Source: Chryseobacterium soli (lineage in GTDB: Bacteria > Bacteroidota > Bacteroidia > Flavobacteriales > Weeksellaceae). Taken from it: a DNA stretch of 64,000 bases. The stretch's first letter is position 1. Each line of letters opens with the position of its first letter. Positions 56,014 to 64,000 of this stretch are shown here, in pieces. The DNA lies in NCBI RefSeq assembly GCF_000737705.1, contig NZ_JPRH01000017.1, forward strand, positions 1 through 64,000, in the 5' to 3' direction. Made by a program: the position numbers and the translations under genes. The notes below the pieces were generated by a model. That model was not told the DNA's origin. It saw only the letters and a list, made by a program, of their open reading frames with translations, and did not search any database.

Positions 56014-56098
56014 CGGAGAGAGAGGGATTCGAACCCCCGGACCTGTTACAGTCAATAGTTTTCAAGACTATCGCAATCGACCACTCTGCCATCTCTCC
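56014..56098 (-). tRNA. tRNA-Ser (anticodon TGA)
   Basis: An 85-nt class II tRNA: 7-bp acceptor GGAGAGA/TCTCTCC, D-loop AGAGTGGTCGATTGC, anticodon arm ATAGTCTTGAAAACTAT (loop CTTGAAA), long variable arm, T-arm with GGTTCGAATCC. CCA is not encoded. Its 3' end is the point where the module-boundary repeats diverge, marking it as the integration site of the islands on its left. Confidence 0.95.
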
Positions 56099-56332
56099 TG
56101 AATAACGGCTATACCGTTGTTTTCAGTGGTGCAAATATAAAAAGTTTTTTGTTATCTGCAAAATATTTTTCGGCATCTTCACTAAAAAAATCACAGTTTT
56201 CAACGTTGATTTCTGACAATCAGACTTATATTTCAGATTCGAAGAACCAAATTTTTCAATAAAAAATCATCAAGTAAGACCATCGAACAAAAATCTTTAT
56301 AGAATTACGATAAGCATCTTCCGAACTACTGT

Positions 56333-56776
56333 TTATCTTACTGTTCTCTCCAGAATTTTTTCATCATATTTATCATAGAAAACGCCTACTCTATCCGGAT
56401 TCACTGTTCCCTCCGGAGTTAATACTTTTTCTTTGAAAAGCCAGGCCATCAGCTTCTCCATGCTTTTTTTAGAATTCATTCCCAATCCACTCACTACCCG
56501 GCTGAAATCGGTACACTGAACTTTAACCCTTTGCTCAATAAAGTTGATTACATAATAATCATCAGCCTGATATTGCGGAGTTTCGTTGTCAAACATTCTG
56601 AACATTACAATTTCATTGTCATCTAATGTATAAAATGAATATTGGAACACATTGATCTTCTCTGATTTAAGAATTGCTTTACCATCCAGTAAAACCTTGT
56701 CATCTTTGATCTCAATTTTCTGGGCATTCAGAAAGGCAGCTCCTGCGATAAGAAGCATCATCATAGTTTTTTTCAT
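56333..56776 (-). CDS. Exported hypothetical protein
   Basis: A protein of about 147 residues with signal peptide MKKTMMMLLIAGAAFLNAQ; ATG 56776 is preferred to an upstream start at 56815 for this reason. The mature part is mixed strands and helices (LDGKAILKSEKINVFQYSFY) and has no recognised domain. First chromosomal-type gene beyond the tRNA-Ser. The 234 bp between it and the tRNA hold no gene. Confidence 0.8.
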   Translation of the reverse strand: MKKTMMMLLIAGAAFLNAQKIEIKDDKVLLDGKAILKSEKINVFQYSFYTLDDNEIVMFRMFDNETPQYQADDYYVINFIEQRVKVQCTDFSRVVSGLGMNSKKSMEKLMAWLFKEKVLTPEGTVNPDRVGVFYDKYDEKILERTVR

Positions 56777-57014
56777 GCAATATAAATGGTTTATCATCTT
56801 TTTATAAGAGTTCAAATTATAATCAGACGGTAAAAATCATATCTAAACTTATGTATGAGCCATTGGTACCGCCTGTTTACAGACGGCCAAAATACAAAAA
56901 AGATCGATACTTTTAAAGAAGATCGTAAAAGGAAAAACTGTTCGATAAAAATCAGTTGTCAGGTACCACATATTGTGATTAAAACTATAAAAACTAATGT
57001 ACTGCTGATAAGCT

Positions 57015-57911
57015 TTAATTTGTGTGATCTGTTTTATCTATTTTCAATAGCTGCTTAACAGCATTATGATCTACCCCTAATTTACCGCGCCAAGCTGAAA
57101 GTGGGAAATTAACTTCTGTACGATGGTTGGGTGCCTTATTATGCAACTCCAACTCCCATTCCAGCTTCTTCCAGTAAGGAATAAAACCGTTTAATGAGCT
57201 ATAATCAGCCACAAGGCTGTTTCTGATGATCCCTAATTCTGCCAAAATCCTGATAAGCCAGGTTCTCGAAGTAGTATTGCTTTTCGGCAGTAGTTTTTCT
57301 TTGGAAATTCTATTCAATAACTCAGTCGGAGTTTCATTTTCCGGTGCATGATCAATAGCTTCAATGAGCTTATGGAAAATTTTCAGATCATTTTCTGTAG
57401 ATTGTATATCTTCAAATGTGAGGACTTCCTGAAGGTCTAAGAGTGTTTCTGTATAGCCTCCAATTCTGCAATATCCGATATACAGATCGTATAAATTTTT
57501 TCCGTCATTTTCCCAGGATTCTTTGGTTATTCCGCAAATCCTGCATGGATTGCGAAATCTTTCATCTTCAAACGTTTCAAAAGTATGGTCTGGTATATGG
57601 GCAGCAAACGAATAACTGATGACAGGCTGTAATCCTCTGTGGAAACCTGTTCCGATTGCTTTTAGAAAAAGGTGATAAGAAATTTCACGTATATCGTTAT
57701 CAGCAATAAGTTTCCTCAATTCTTTAACAACAGTATCGTGTTGATAATGGGTAATTCTATTGATTTCAACACCACTATTTTGTAATAGAACCTTTTCTTG
57801 TAGAGTATCAGGAATTTTGTATGTGCCAACGCTCTTATCAAAGTCGTAATTTTCCTGATTGCTGTGTAAGTATATTCTGGAAAGTATCTTTATGATTTTC
57901 TCGTCTATCAT
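57015..57911 (-). CDS. Hypothetical cytosolic protein
   Basis: About 298 residues from ATG 57911 (MIDEKIIKILSRIYLHSNQE). A Cys pair in FRNPCRICGITKESW could bind a metal. The remainder is helical, ending HNAVKQLLKIDKTDHTN. No family recognised. It follows the LytTR regulator with a 55-bp gap on the same strand and may be cotranscribed. Confidence 0.8.
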   Translation of the reverse strand: MIDEKIIKILSRIYLHSNQENYDFDKSVGTYKIPDTLQEKVLLQNSGVEINRITHYQHDTVVKELRKLIADNDIREISYHLFLKAIGTGFHRGLQPVISYSFAAHIPDHTFETFEDERFRNPCRICGITKESWENDGKNLYDLYIGYCRIGGYTETLLDLQEVLTFEDIQSTENDLKIFHKLIEAIDHAPENETPTELLNRISKEKLLPKSNTTSRTWLIRILAELGIIRNSLVADYSSLNGFIPYWKKLEWELELHNKAPNHRTEVNFPLSAWRGKLGVDHNAVKQLLKIDKTDHTN

Positions 57912-57966
57912 GATTGGATGTATTGAAATAACTGTAGTTAACAATCAAATTTACAAAACTTATCCA

Positions 57967-58731
57967 TCAGTTTTTCAGCCAGGTTAAGAATTCCGTGATC
58001 TGTCTTTTGCTGATGAATACATCGGAATTAATTTCAGGTGTTGGAGAAAGCTTCACCTCTATTTTCTGACTGGAATGCTTAATAATTTCAATAATAGCAT
58101 TTTTATTAATGATGAACTTTCGGTTAATTTTAAAAAAACGGTCCGGATTTAATTTATGGATGATATCTTTAATAGTATCGTCATAAATATAGGTCTGGTT
58201 ATCGTTTGTGGTCAGGAAAAGGTATTTTCCGGAGGCAAAAAAATAAGCCGTATCATGCTCATCTACCGACTTCAGTTTATTTCCTTCCCGAACCATAAAA
58301 CGTTTCATTTTTTCAGGATTATCGGTCTGGTATAACGTGGAAATAGATTTCAGTACAGGTTCAGGATCAAAATTTCCTTTTATGGAAATGAATTTCTGCA
58401 ATGCCTGATGCAGATCATCCTGTTCAAAAGGCTTTAGAAGATAGTCTATGGTGAAATGCCTGAAAACTCTCATCGCATATTCATCAAAGGCAGTGATAAA
58501 AATAACCGGCGTAAAGAGCTCCATATGCTCAAAAATATCCAGGCTCATCCCGTCACCCAGGTGAATATCCATAAAAATAAGGTCTGCGGAATGGGTTTCG
58601 AAAAAATCTATTGCCTGTTTCTTTGAACGGAGAATCACCGTTTCGGTAATAGGAACGATGCTTTGCTGATCCAAAAGATCTTTCAGATAATTAACAGCCA
58701 GCAGTTCGTCTTCTATAATCGCAATTCTCAT
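57967..58731 (-). CDS. LytTR-family response regulator
   Basis: About 254 residues from ATG 58731 (MRIAIIEDELLAV). Receiver: phosphoacceptor Asp in ADLIFMDIHLGDGMSL, Lys in IDYLLKPFEQ. LytTR DNA-binding domain: SGKYLFLTTNDNQTYIYDD and FFKINRKFIINKNAI. No kinase gene is adjacent in the window. It follows a SusD gene by 75 bp, so it may be part of regulation of the uptake locus. Confidence 0.92.
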   Translation of the reverse strand: MRIAIIEDELLAVNYLKDLLDQQSIVPITETVILRSKKQAIDFFETHSADLIFMDIHLGDGMSLDIFEHMELFTPVIFITAFDEYAMRVFRHFTIDYLLKPFEQDDLHQALQKFISIKGNFDPEPVLKSISTLYQTDNPEKMKRFMVREGNKLKSVDEHDTAYFFASGKYLFLTTNDNQTYIYDDTIKDIIHKLNPDRFFKINRKFIINKNAIIEIIKHSSQKIEVKLSPTPEINSDVFISKRQITEFLTWLKN

Positions 58732-58805
58732 AACCCTGCAAAAGTACGAAAAAACCGCTAAAATGATTAAGTTCAAGCGGTTTCAGGGGTTGTTAATATG
58801 AAATG

Positions 58806-60125
58806 TTATAAAAAGGGATTATTCTTCTTGGCACTTCGTGGAAACTCTATGGTGTATCTCACGTCATTCTGTTGAAGAATATAATCGATCCCATTGATGG
58901 TATGGGTAATTTTTTTCTGGTTTGCCCGTCTTAAATCAGACCAGCGCTGTCCTTCCAGTGCAAATTCCCTGAATCTTTCATCCATGAGAAAATTCATGAA
59001 ATCAGAAGTATTCATTGGATTGATGGTGTTTTGAACAGCCAGATATCCTTCTGTACTGTATCTGTTTTTCAATACCGTCAGCAGGGTTTCTTTGGCTTCA
59101 TTAAGCCTGTTCAGTTTTACCAATGCTTCAGATTTTATAAAATACATCTCTGCCGTTCTGAAAGACACTTTGAAATCCGAGCTTCCCCCTTTAATCACTT
59201 TATACTTACTGCCGTTTTTCTCAAAATACAGGGCAAATCTTTTATCTGTAGCCGTATTATATTTTGAAAGCAGTTCCGGAGTGGCGAAAGATACATTCTG
59301 CACATTGGTATTCAAAGCATTATCCAGAGCCATAATAGATTCTACCGAAGCATAATGATTAGGCGCCGTAGTAGATGTATTTAAATTGCTTAGCTGTCCT
59401 TTTACCGCCAGCACCTGGTTTGAAAAGTTTAATGCTCCATTCCAGTCGCTCTGATACAGGGCCGCTCTTGCCTGAAGTGCCTTCAATGCTATTTTTGAAA
59501 ACCGGTAATGGATACCGGAAGGCTGCTGCTCCTCTATCATCAGTTCTTCTGCCTGTTCCATATCGGCATGAATCTGATTATAGACTTCCTGTACGGAAGA
59601 TGGCTTTAATACCTGTTCAAGATCAATTTCCAGGGTGATCGGTACACCTCTGTCTGTAGAAGCTGTAGCGCTGTTGTACGGTTTCCCGTACAGATTTACC
59701 ATATCAAAATAAGAATAGGCACGCAGGGCATACGCTTCTGCGAGGATCTGCTGCTTTTCAGGAGAATCTTTCATCGTTTTACTTCCTTCATTGATGATTT
59801 GGTTCAGATAAAAAATCACCGAATAAAAACCTACCCACGGAAACTCAGTCGTTGCCTGGTCGGTATTGGAATCTTTCCACATCGCAATTTCACGGTAAGC
59901 GATAAAATCACTTACATTTTCATCCAGGCTTACCTCATCGGTACGAAGGGCTGTTAATGATTTATGAATCGGATATTTTGCATATGCCGAGGTAAGTACT
60001 TTACGGTAATCTTCCACACTGGTAGGAATGATTTTTCCTTCAGGCTGTATATCTAAAAAACGATCACACCCGATGCTGGAAAAGCTGAGTACGGCGAGTG
60101 CAATGAATGTTGTAATTTTTCTCAT
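58806..60125 (-). CDS. SusD/RagB-family outer-membrane lipoprotein
   Basis: A 439-residue protein with lipoprotein signal (LAVLSFSSIGCDRFLDIQPE, Cys about 20). The N-terminal SusD-like segment FLDIQPEGKIIPTSVEDYRK and the C-terminal RagB/SusD part LMDERFREFALEGQRWSDLR are clear. It caps the SusC partner encoded 14 bp upstream and helps capture a glycan or peptide at the cell surface. No polysaccharide-degrading enzyme is adjacent in the window, so the substrate is unknown. Confidence 0.95.
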   Translation of the reverse strand: MRKITTFIALAVLSFSSIGCDRFLDIQPEGKIIPTSVEDYRKVLTSAYAKYPIHKSLTALRTDEVSLDENVSDFIAYREIAMWKDSNTDQATTEFPWVGFYSVIFYLNQIINEGSKTMKDSPEKQQILAEAYALRAYSYFDMVNLYGKPYNSATASTDRGVPITLEIDLEQVLKPSSVQEVYNQIHADMEQAEELMIEEQQPSGIHYRFSKIALKALQARAALYQSDWNGALNFSNQVLAVKGQLSNLNTSTTAPNHYASVESIMALDNALNTNVQNVSFATPELLSKYNTATDKRFALYFEKNGSKYKVIKGGSSDFKVSFRTAEMYFIKSEALVKLNRLNEAKETLLTVLKNRYSTEGYLAVQNTINPMNTSDFMNFLMDERFREFALEGQRWSDLRRANQKKITHTINGIDYILQQNDVRYTIEFPRSAKKNNPFL

Positions 60126-60138
60126 GTTTCTCTAAGTT

Positions 60139-63100
60139 TTAAAAAGAAATATTAAATCCTAAGGTAACTGACTTTGCGATAGGCTGTGCATAAATGTTAC
60201 CATAGGTTTCCGGATCAAAATATCCTTTATATCCATTGCTGAATACAAATAAGTTACGCCCTTCAACACTCAGCCTAAGACTGCTGATTCCCATAGGGCT
60301 TGTAAATTCTTTAGGAAGTGTATATCCCAAACGGATACTGCTGATTCTCACGTAGCTGATTTCTTTTGCCCATACATCAAGCAAGCTATAGGCATTGGAA
60401 CGGTTATCAGCAAACCATTTGTTAGCCATCCAGCCCGGATTGCTGTCCATTTCAGAACTGGTAATCCCAGGAAGTGAACTTCCGGCTTCGTAGATATCTT
60501 TGGTATAATTTCTCCCTCTGTCTAAGTCCATGCCGCGGTAAGAAGGTGTTCTCATTACGGTCTGCTTTAAATTGACAGTAGCAGAAACGGTAAGGTCGAA
60601 ATTGCGTACTTTAAAGGTATTGATGATCCCTCCTGTAAATTTCGGATCTCTGTCGCCTACATATGTAAAAAGATTTCTAAGTTCCGCATTGGAAAGTTTT
60701 GTGTCTACAAGCTGGCCGGGAAGAAAATCAGCATATACATCAAATAATTTGAAGAAATCTTCCGCTTTTATTTTTTCATTTCCTTTCCAGAACATTGGAT
60801 TTCCGTTTTCGTCCAGCCCTGCAGTCTTTAATGCAAAAACAGCGTTTACAGGAAGTCCTTCACGGGAAGGAAGCAATGCATTATCACGCGGCTGCTCGCT
60901 CAGTACGTTACTCTTGTTATGGGCAAAATTAATCGTGGTCGTCCATTTGAAATTATCATTGTTGATATTTCTTGTAGACACTGCCAGTTCAAATCCTTTG
61001 TTGGTTAAACTTCCCCAGTTCATCATAGTATATTCAAACCCCGTTTCAAGCGGTGTTTCTTTCATACTGATCATGTCTGTTCCTTTTCTGCTGTATACAT
61101 CCGCCGTAAGATTAATACGGTTTTGGAATAATCCTAAATCAAGACCCAGGTTGACATTGGTGGTTTTTTCCCAACGAAGCTTATCATTTGGAGGACTGAC
61201 TACGTTAATAATATTTTCTTTTGTCCCGGGAAGAATCGTCGTATCATAATATTCTCCGATAAAAAACGGCGACGTATTACGGTCGATATTTCCCTGAAGA
61301 CCATAAGAAGCTCTTAATCTAAGGTTAGAAATCGCAGTAAGATCCTTCATGAAATTTTCTTTCGTCACCAGCCACGAACCTGATACCGCCCATATCGGAA
61401 GGTATTTGTATTTTTTATTCACTCCGAATAAATTCGTTCCGTCATACCGCACACTTCCGAAAAATGTATATTTCTGCGCAAAAGTATAAGACGCGGTAGC
61501 AAACATGGACGCATAGGCATTCACAACCGGAGGCATTTCACGGTACGTTTCATACTTTCTTTCTGCTGCAAAATTAGAGCTTGGGAAAACCATTGCCGTA
61601 GATCTTCTGGAAATCTCATCATAACCGAAAGCTCTGGTGAGTGTTGTATTGTCCTCTGTTTTACGGATTTCTGTTCCGGCCATTACATCAATTTCATGCA
61701 CGGAATTAATCTTTGTGCTGTATGCTGCCTGCAACTTCCAGTTGTACTGGAAAAAGCTGTTGTCCCAGTTTTGTTTTACCCCACCATCCGGTAAAAAGTA
61801 ACGGTACGCGCCATCTTTGTAGTAGCGTGTCCCTTCTCTCATTTTTCTGGTAAAATAGGTTTCCTGACCTGCATATTTTTCCGTCTTGTTGCTGTCGTAC
61901 TGCATTCCCAGCTGAGAAGTCAGTTTCAGGTCTTTCGCTACTTTATACTCTAAATCCATGATCGCTTTCAGGGACTGGTTTTTCAGGGTATAACTTGTAT
62001 TGTTCCTTTCTTCCAGAAAGTTGAAAGGAATATACCGGTTTTCAAAACCATCTATATCCTGGTCATAGCGGTAGCTTCCATCTGCATTGTAAGGCGTAAG
62101 GTAAGGATTCGCATTTCTTGAATAATTGATAGGGTTAATAGACGCATCAGCATCTGTCACAAACGATTCACGTTCACTTTGTGTCCCGAAAATTGATATT
62201 CCGGCATTAAGCTTATCGCTTATTTTATAATTGTTCTTTAATGTGAGGTTATATCTTTTAAAACCAGTTCCTATCGTGGTTCCTTCTTCATCATAATATC
62301 CTAAAGAGAAGTAATAATCTGAGCGGTCGCTTCCTCCGGAAAGGCTTAGTCCATACTGTTTATTGATGGCCGTTCTGTACAGCAGTTTCCCCCAGTCTGT
62401 ATTGTTATTTCTCAATCCGTCGATCTGCTGGCGCGTCAGTGAATTCAGTCCGTCCAGTCCTCCGCTTCTGAAGGCATCAAGCTGTCCGTTTTTCATTAAA
62501 ATCCTCATCACCTCTCCTTTATCTGCACGATACGTCAAGTCGCTGCGCTGGGCAAGCATAAGCTCCAAATCTACTTTTTCAGTGGCATTGAGCAGATTCA
62601 GTTTATCAAAATCCGGGCGGGATGTTACGAAGGTATCTGCTGAGAAGTTTACTCTCATATTTCCTTTCTTCCCTTTTTTGGTGGTAATAGAAATCACCCC
62701 GTTCGCAGCTCTGGCTCCATAAATAGCTGTGGCAGCCGCATCTTTTAAAATGGTGACATCCTCGATATCGTTAGGGTTCAGTCCTGCAATAGAAAAATTC
62801 TGAAGCTGGTCTATATTGTCTTTATCGGTAAAATTGGGAACATCATTTCCTTCCAGTGGCAAACCGTCAATCACCCATAAAGGATCCTGTGGTCCTGAAA
62901 GGGAAGCCGTTCCTCTGATTCTTATTTTTGCAGGGCCTCCCGGAGATCCCGTCTGAGGCGTTACTGCTACCCCGGCAATCTGTCCCGCCAACATCTGGTC
63001 TACACTCGCAACCCCAGCCTGGTTGATGTTATCCATCTTCACCGTTGAAACCGCAGAAGTCTGCTTGCGTTTTTCAATTTTCTGATATCCGGTAATAATA

Positions 63101-63477
63101 ACTTCCTGTATTTTATTTTTATCAGAAACTTCAGAACTGACAGGCATTAAGGTTACATTATAATGGGTCTGATCTTCATTAATCAGAATTATTCTGGATT
63201 CATAGCCCAAATAACTCACCATAACAGATTTTGTATCTGCAGGAATTTCCAGGATGAATTTCCCGTTCTTATCGGTTACGGTACCTATTGAAACACTTTC
63301 AATGATTCCTTCCTGATTGGTTTTGGTAGAAACAGACTGTGTTTCTATTTTGATAGATGCTCCGGCCATGACGTGAAACGTATTGCCGTCTTCGATCTTT
63401 CCTGTAATGGTTTTCTTCTCCTGGGCCAACGCAACCTGAGCCGCTAAAAGAGGTAAAAGTATTAGAGTTTTTTTCAT
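60139..63477 (-). CDS. SusC/RagA-family TonB-dependent transporter
   Basis: A 1112-residue protein: signal peptide MKKTLILLPLLAAQVALAQ, a carboxypeptidase-regulatory-like domain (about residues 20-110), a plug (VIITGYQKIEKRKQTSAVST; IRGTASLSGPQDPLWVIDG; ATAIYGARAANGVISITTK) and a long beta-barrel ending in IAKSVTLGFNISF with terminal Phe. It imports ligands through the outer membrane with energy from TonB. The start overlaps the preceding gene's stop by 4 bp. Confidence 0.96.
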   Translation of the reverse strand: MKKTLILLPLLAAQVALAQEKKTITGKIEDGNTFHVMAGASIKIETQSVSTKTNQEGIIESVSIGTVTDKNGKFILEIPADTKSVMVSYLGYESRIILINEDQTHYNVTLMPVSSEVSDKNKIQEVIITGYQKIEKRKQTSAVSTVKMDNINQAGVASVDQMLAGQIAGVAVTPQTGSPGGPAKIRIRGTASLSGPQDPLWVIDGLPLEGNDVPNFTDKDNIDQLQNFSIAGLNPNDIEDVTILKDAAATAIYGARAANGVISITTKKGKKGNMRVNFSADTFVTSRPDFDKLNLLNATEKVDLELMLAQRSDLTYRADKGEVMRILMKNGQLDAFRSGGLDGLNSLTRQQIDGLRNNNTDWGKLLYRTAINKQYGLSLSGGSDRSDYYFSLGYYDEEGTTIGTGFKRYNLTLKNNYKISDKLNAGISIFGTQSERESFVTDADASINPINYSRNANPYLTPYNADGSYRYDQDIDGFENRYIPFNFLEERNNTSYTLKNQSLKAIMDLEYKVAKDLKLTSQLGMQYDSNKTEKYAGQETYFTRKMREGTRYYKDGAYRYFLPDGGVKQNWDNSFFQYNWKLQAAYSTKINSVHEIDVMAGTEIRKTEDNTTLTRAFGYDEISRRSTAMVFPSSNFAAERKYETYREMPPVVNAYASMFATASYTFAQKYTFFGSVRYDGTNLFGVNKKYKYLPIWAVSGSWLVTKENFMKDLTAISNLRLRASYGLQGNIDRNTSPFFIGEYYDTTILPGTKENIINVVSPPNDKLRWEKTTNVNLGLDLGLFQNRINLTADVYSRKGTDMISMKETPLETGFEYTMMNWGSLTNKGFELAVSTRNINNDNFKWTTTINFAHNKSNVLSEQPRDNALLPSREGLPVNAVFALKTAGLDENGNPMFWKGNEKIKAEDFFKLFDVYADFLPGQLVDTKLSNAELRNLFTYVGDRDPKFTGGIINTFKVRNFDLTVSATVNLKQTVMRTPSYRGMDLDRGRNYTKDIYEAGSSLPGITSSEMDSNPGWMANKWFADNRSNAYSLLDVWAKEISYVRISSIRLGYTLPKEFTSPMGISSLRLSVEGRNLFVFSNGYKGYFDPETYGNIYAQPIAKSVTLGFNISF

Positions 63478-64000
63478 AGCTGATTATTGTTTAAAGCCTC
63501 TTTAATACGAATAATTAAGTCTGTGTAATGAGCCCTGGAGGCATCATCTCCTTTGTACTGTCTTGTATTTAATAGTTGTAACACTTTCTGAAGTTCTGCT
63601 CTTTTGTAGGTAGTGACTTCAGATACTCTTTTCATGGATGAATAGTTAATATTCCTCAGATCATGATCTTCTCCATGAAAATTACATATCATCGGCATAT
63701 TCAGGGTGTTGTCTACTTTTAAAGCTTTGACTGATGTCTTCTCGAATAATTTATTAACAGAAACAATGAGTGCATCAACATAGTTTTTCTGCGTCATTTT
63801 TTCAAGAATTGTCAGACTTCCTTTTTTACTGAAAATGGCTGTTCTTAACTGATCAAATAAATTATTTACGGTGTAGATTTCTTCTTTTGAACCTGAAACT
63901 TCATGTTTCAATTCATTTTCAAGCAATCTCAATAACCGGTCATCCATCAGCAGGGAATAGATGGTTCCATACTGCATTCCTCTTGCTAAGGTGTATGGAG
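63474..64000 (-). CDS. C-terminal part of a gene running off the window
   Basis: The frame stays open to base 64000 (YTLARGMQYGTIYSLLMDDR reads through the apparent Met), so this is the last 175 residues of a longer gene. The composition resembles the C-terminal part of zinc-dependent metalloproteases often placed before SusC/SusD in this group, but the catalytic domain is outside the window and this is a tentative call. It overlaps the SusC start by 4 bp, implying one operon. Confidence 0.7.
   Translation of the reverse strand, partial: PYTLARGMQYGTIYSLLMDDRLLRLLENELKHEVSGSKEEIYTVNNLFDQLRTAIFSKKGSLTILEKMTQKNYVDALIVSVNKLFEKTSVKALKVDNTLNMPMICNFHGEDHDLRNINYSSMKRVSEVTTYKRAELQKVLQLLNTRQYKGDDASRAHYTDLIIRIKEALNNNQL

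Noticed and set aside
58806-64000. SusC/SusD region as an accessory island
   Set aside because: Lies beyond the intact tRNA-Ser, shows no recombinase copies or repeats, and has normal operon structure.

Overview
The window looks like a low-GC chromosome segment from a flavobacterium of the Weeksellaceae (Chryseobacterium/Elizabethkingia type). Supporting signs are promoters of the Bacteroidota form TTG-N17-23-TAnnTTTG, a SusC/SusD pair, LytTR regulators, many Sec signal peptides ending in AQ, and a type II-C Cas9 of about 1400 residues with 47-nt repeats. This assignment is inference; no rRNA or marker gene is present.

The right end (about 56.0-64 kb) reads as ordinary chromosome: a tRNA-Ser(UGA) gene, two hypothetical genes, a LytTR response regulator, a SusD/SusC nutrient-uptake pair and the end of a further gene running off the window. 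Everything to the left is accessory DNA stacked against the 3' end of the tRNA-Ser gene. It is built from modules, each beginning (reading + strand) with the same serine-recombinase 5' region. Only one recombinase is intact (13546-15240). Broken copies lie at 1-214, 29869-30262 and 45954-45971. Two modules (12935-13567 and 45225-45971) also carry a duplicate of the tRNA downstream flank, including its terminator, up to the tRNA 3' end.

Module cargo, left to right. (1) 0.2-12 kb: small two-helix membrane proteins with a common layout, secreted proteins, a cupin, a compact cluster of HTH-type and small genes, and a TPR-AraC sensor regulator. (2) 13.5-28 kb: the intact recombinase, a one-spacer CRISPR array starting 21 bp after it, cas2-cas1-cas9, a predicted tracrRNA, a truncated AraC gene, an M13 metallopeptidase, a TlpA-like protein and an IS5-family element. 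(3) 28-45 kb: an alpha/beta hydrolase, a RidA-like protein, a LytTR two-component pair with an acyltransferase, IS3 debris, and a probable polymorphic toxin locus. That locus has a 1327-aa protein, a minimal nucleotidyltransferase, an 837-aa putative toxin, three paralogous putative immunity genes with individual terminators, and a decayed orphan toxin tip. (4) 46-55.5 kb: a thiol/electrophile-stress set in two operons that share a near-duplicate promoter region (SDR, three OsmC-like proteins, DsbA/FrnE-like protein, two thioredoxins, azoreductase, LLM flavin oxidoreductase), with an AraC and a Crp/Fnr regulator beside them.

The most interesting items are the toxin locus with its orphan cassette, the tandem recombinase modules that carry CRISPR-Cas9, the reduced but apparently complete type II-C system, and the twin promoters of the redox operons.
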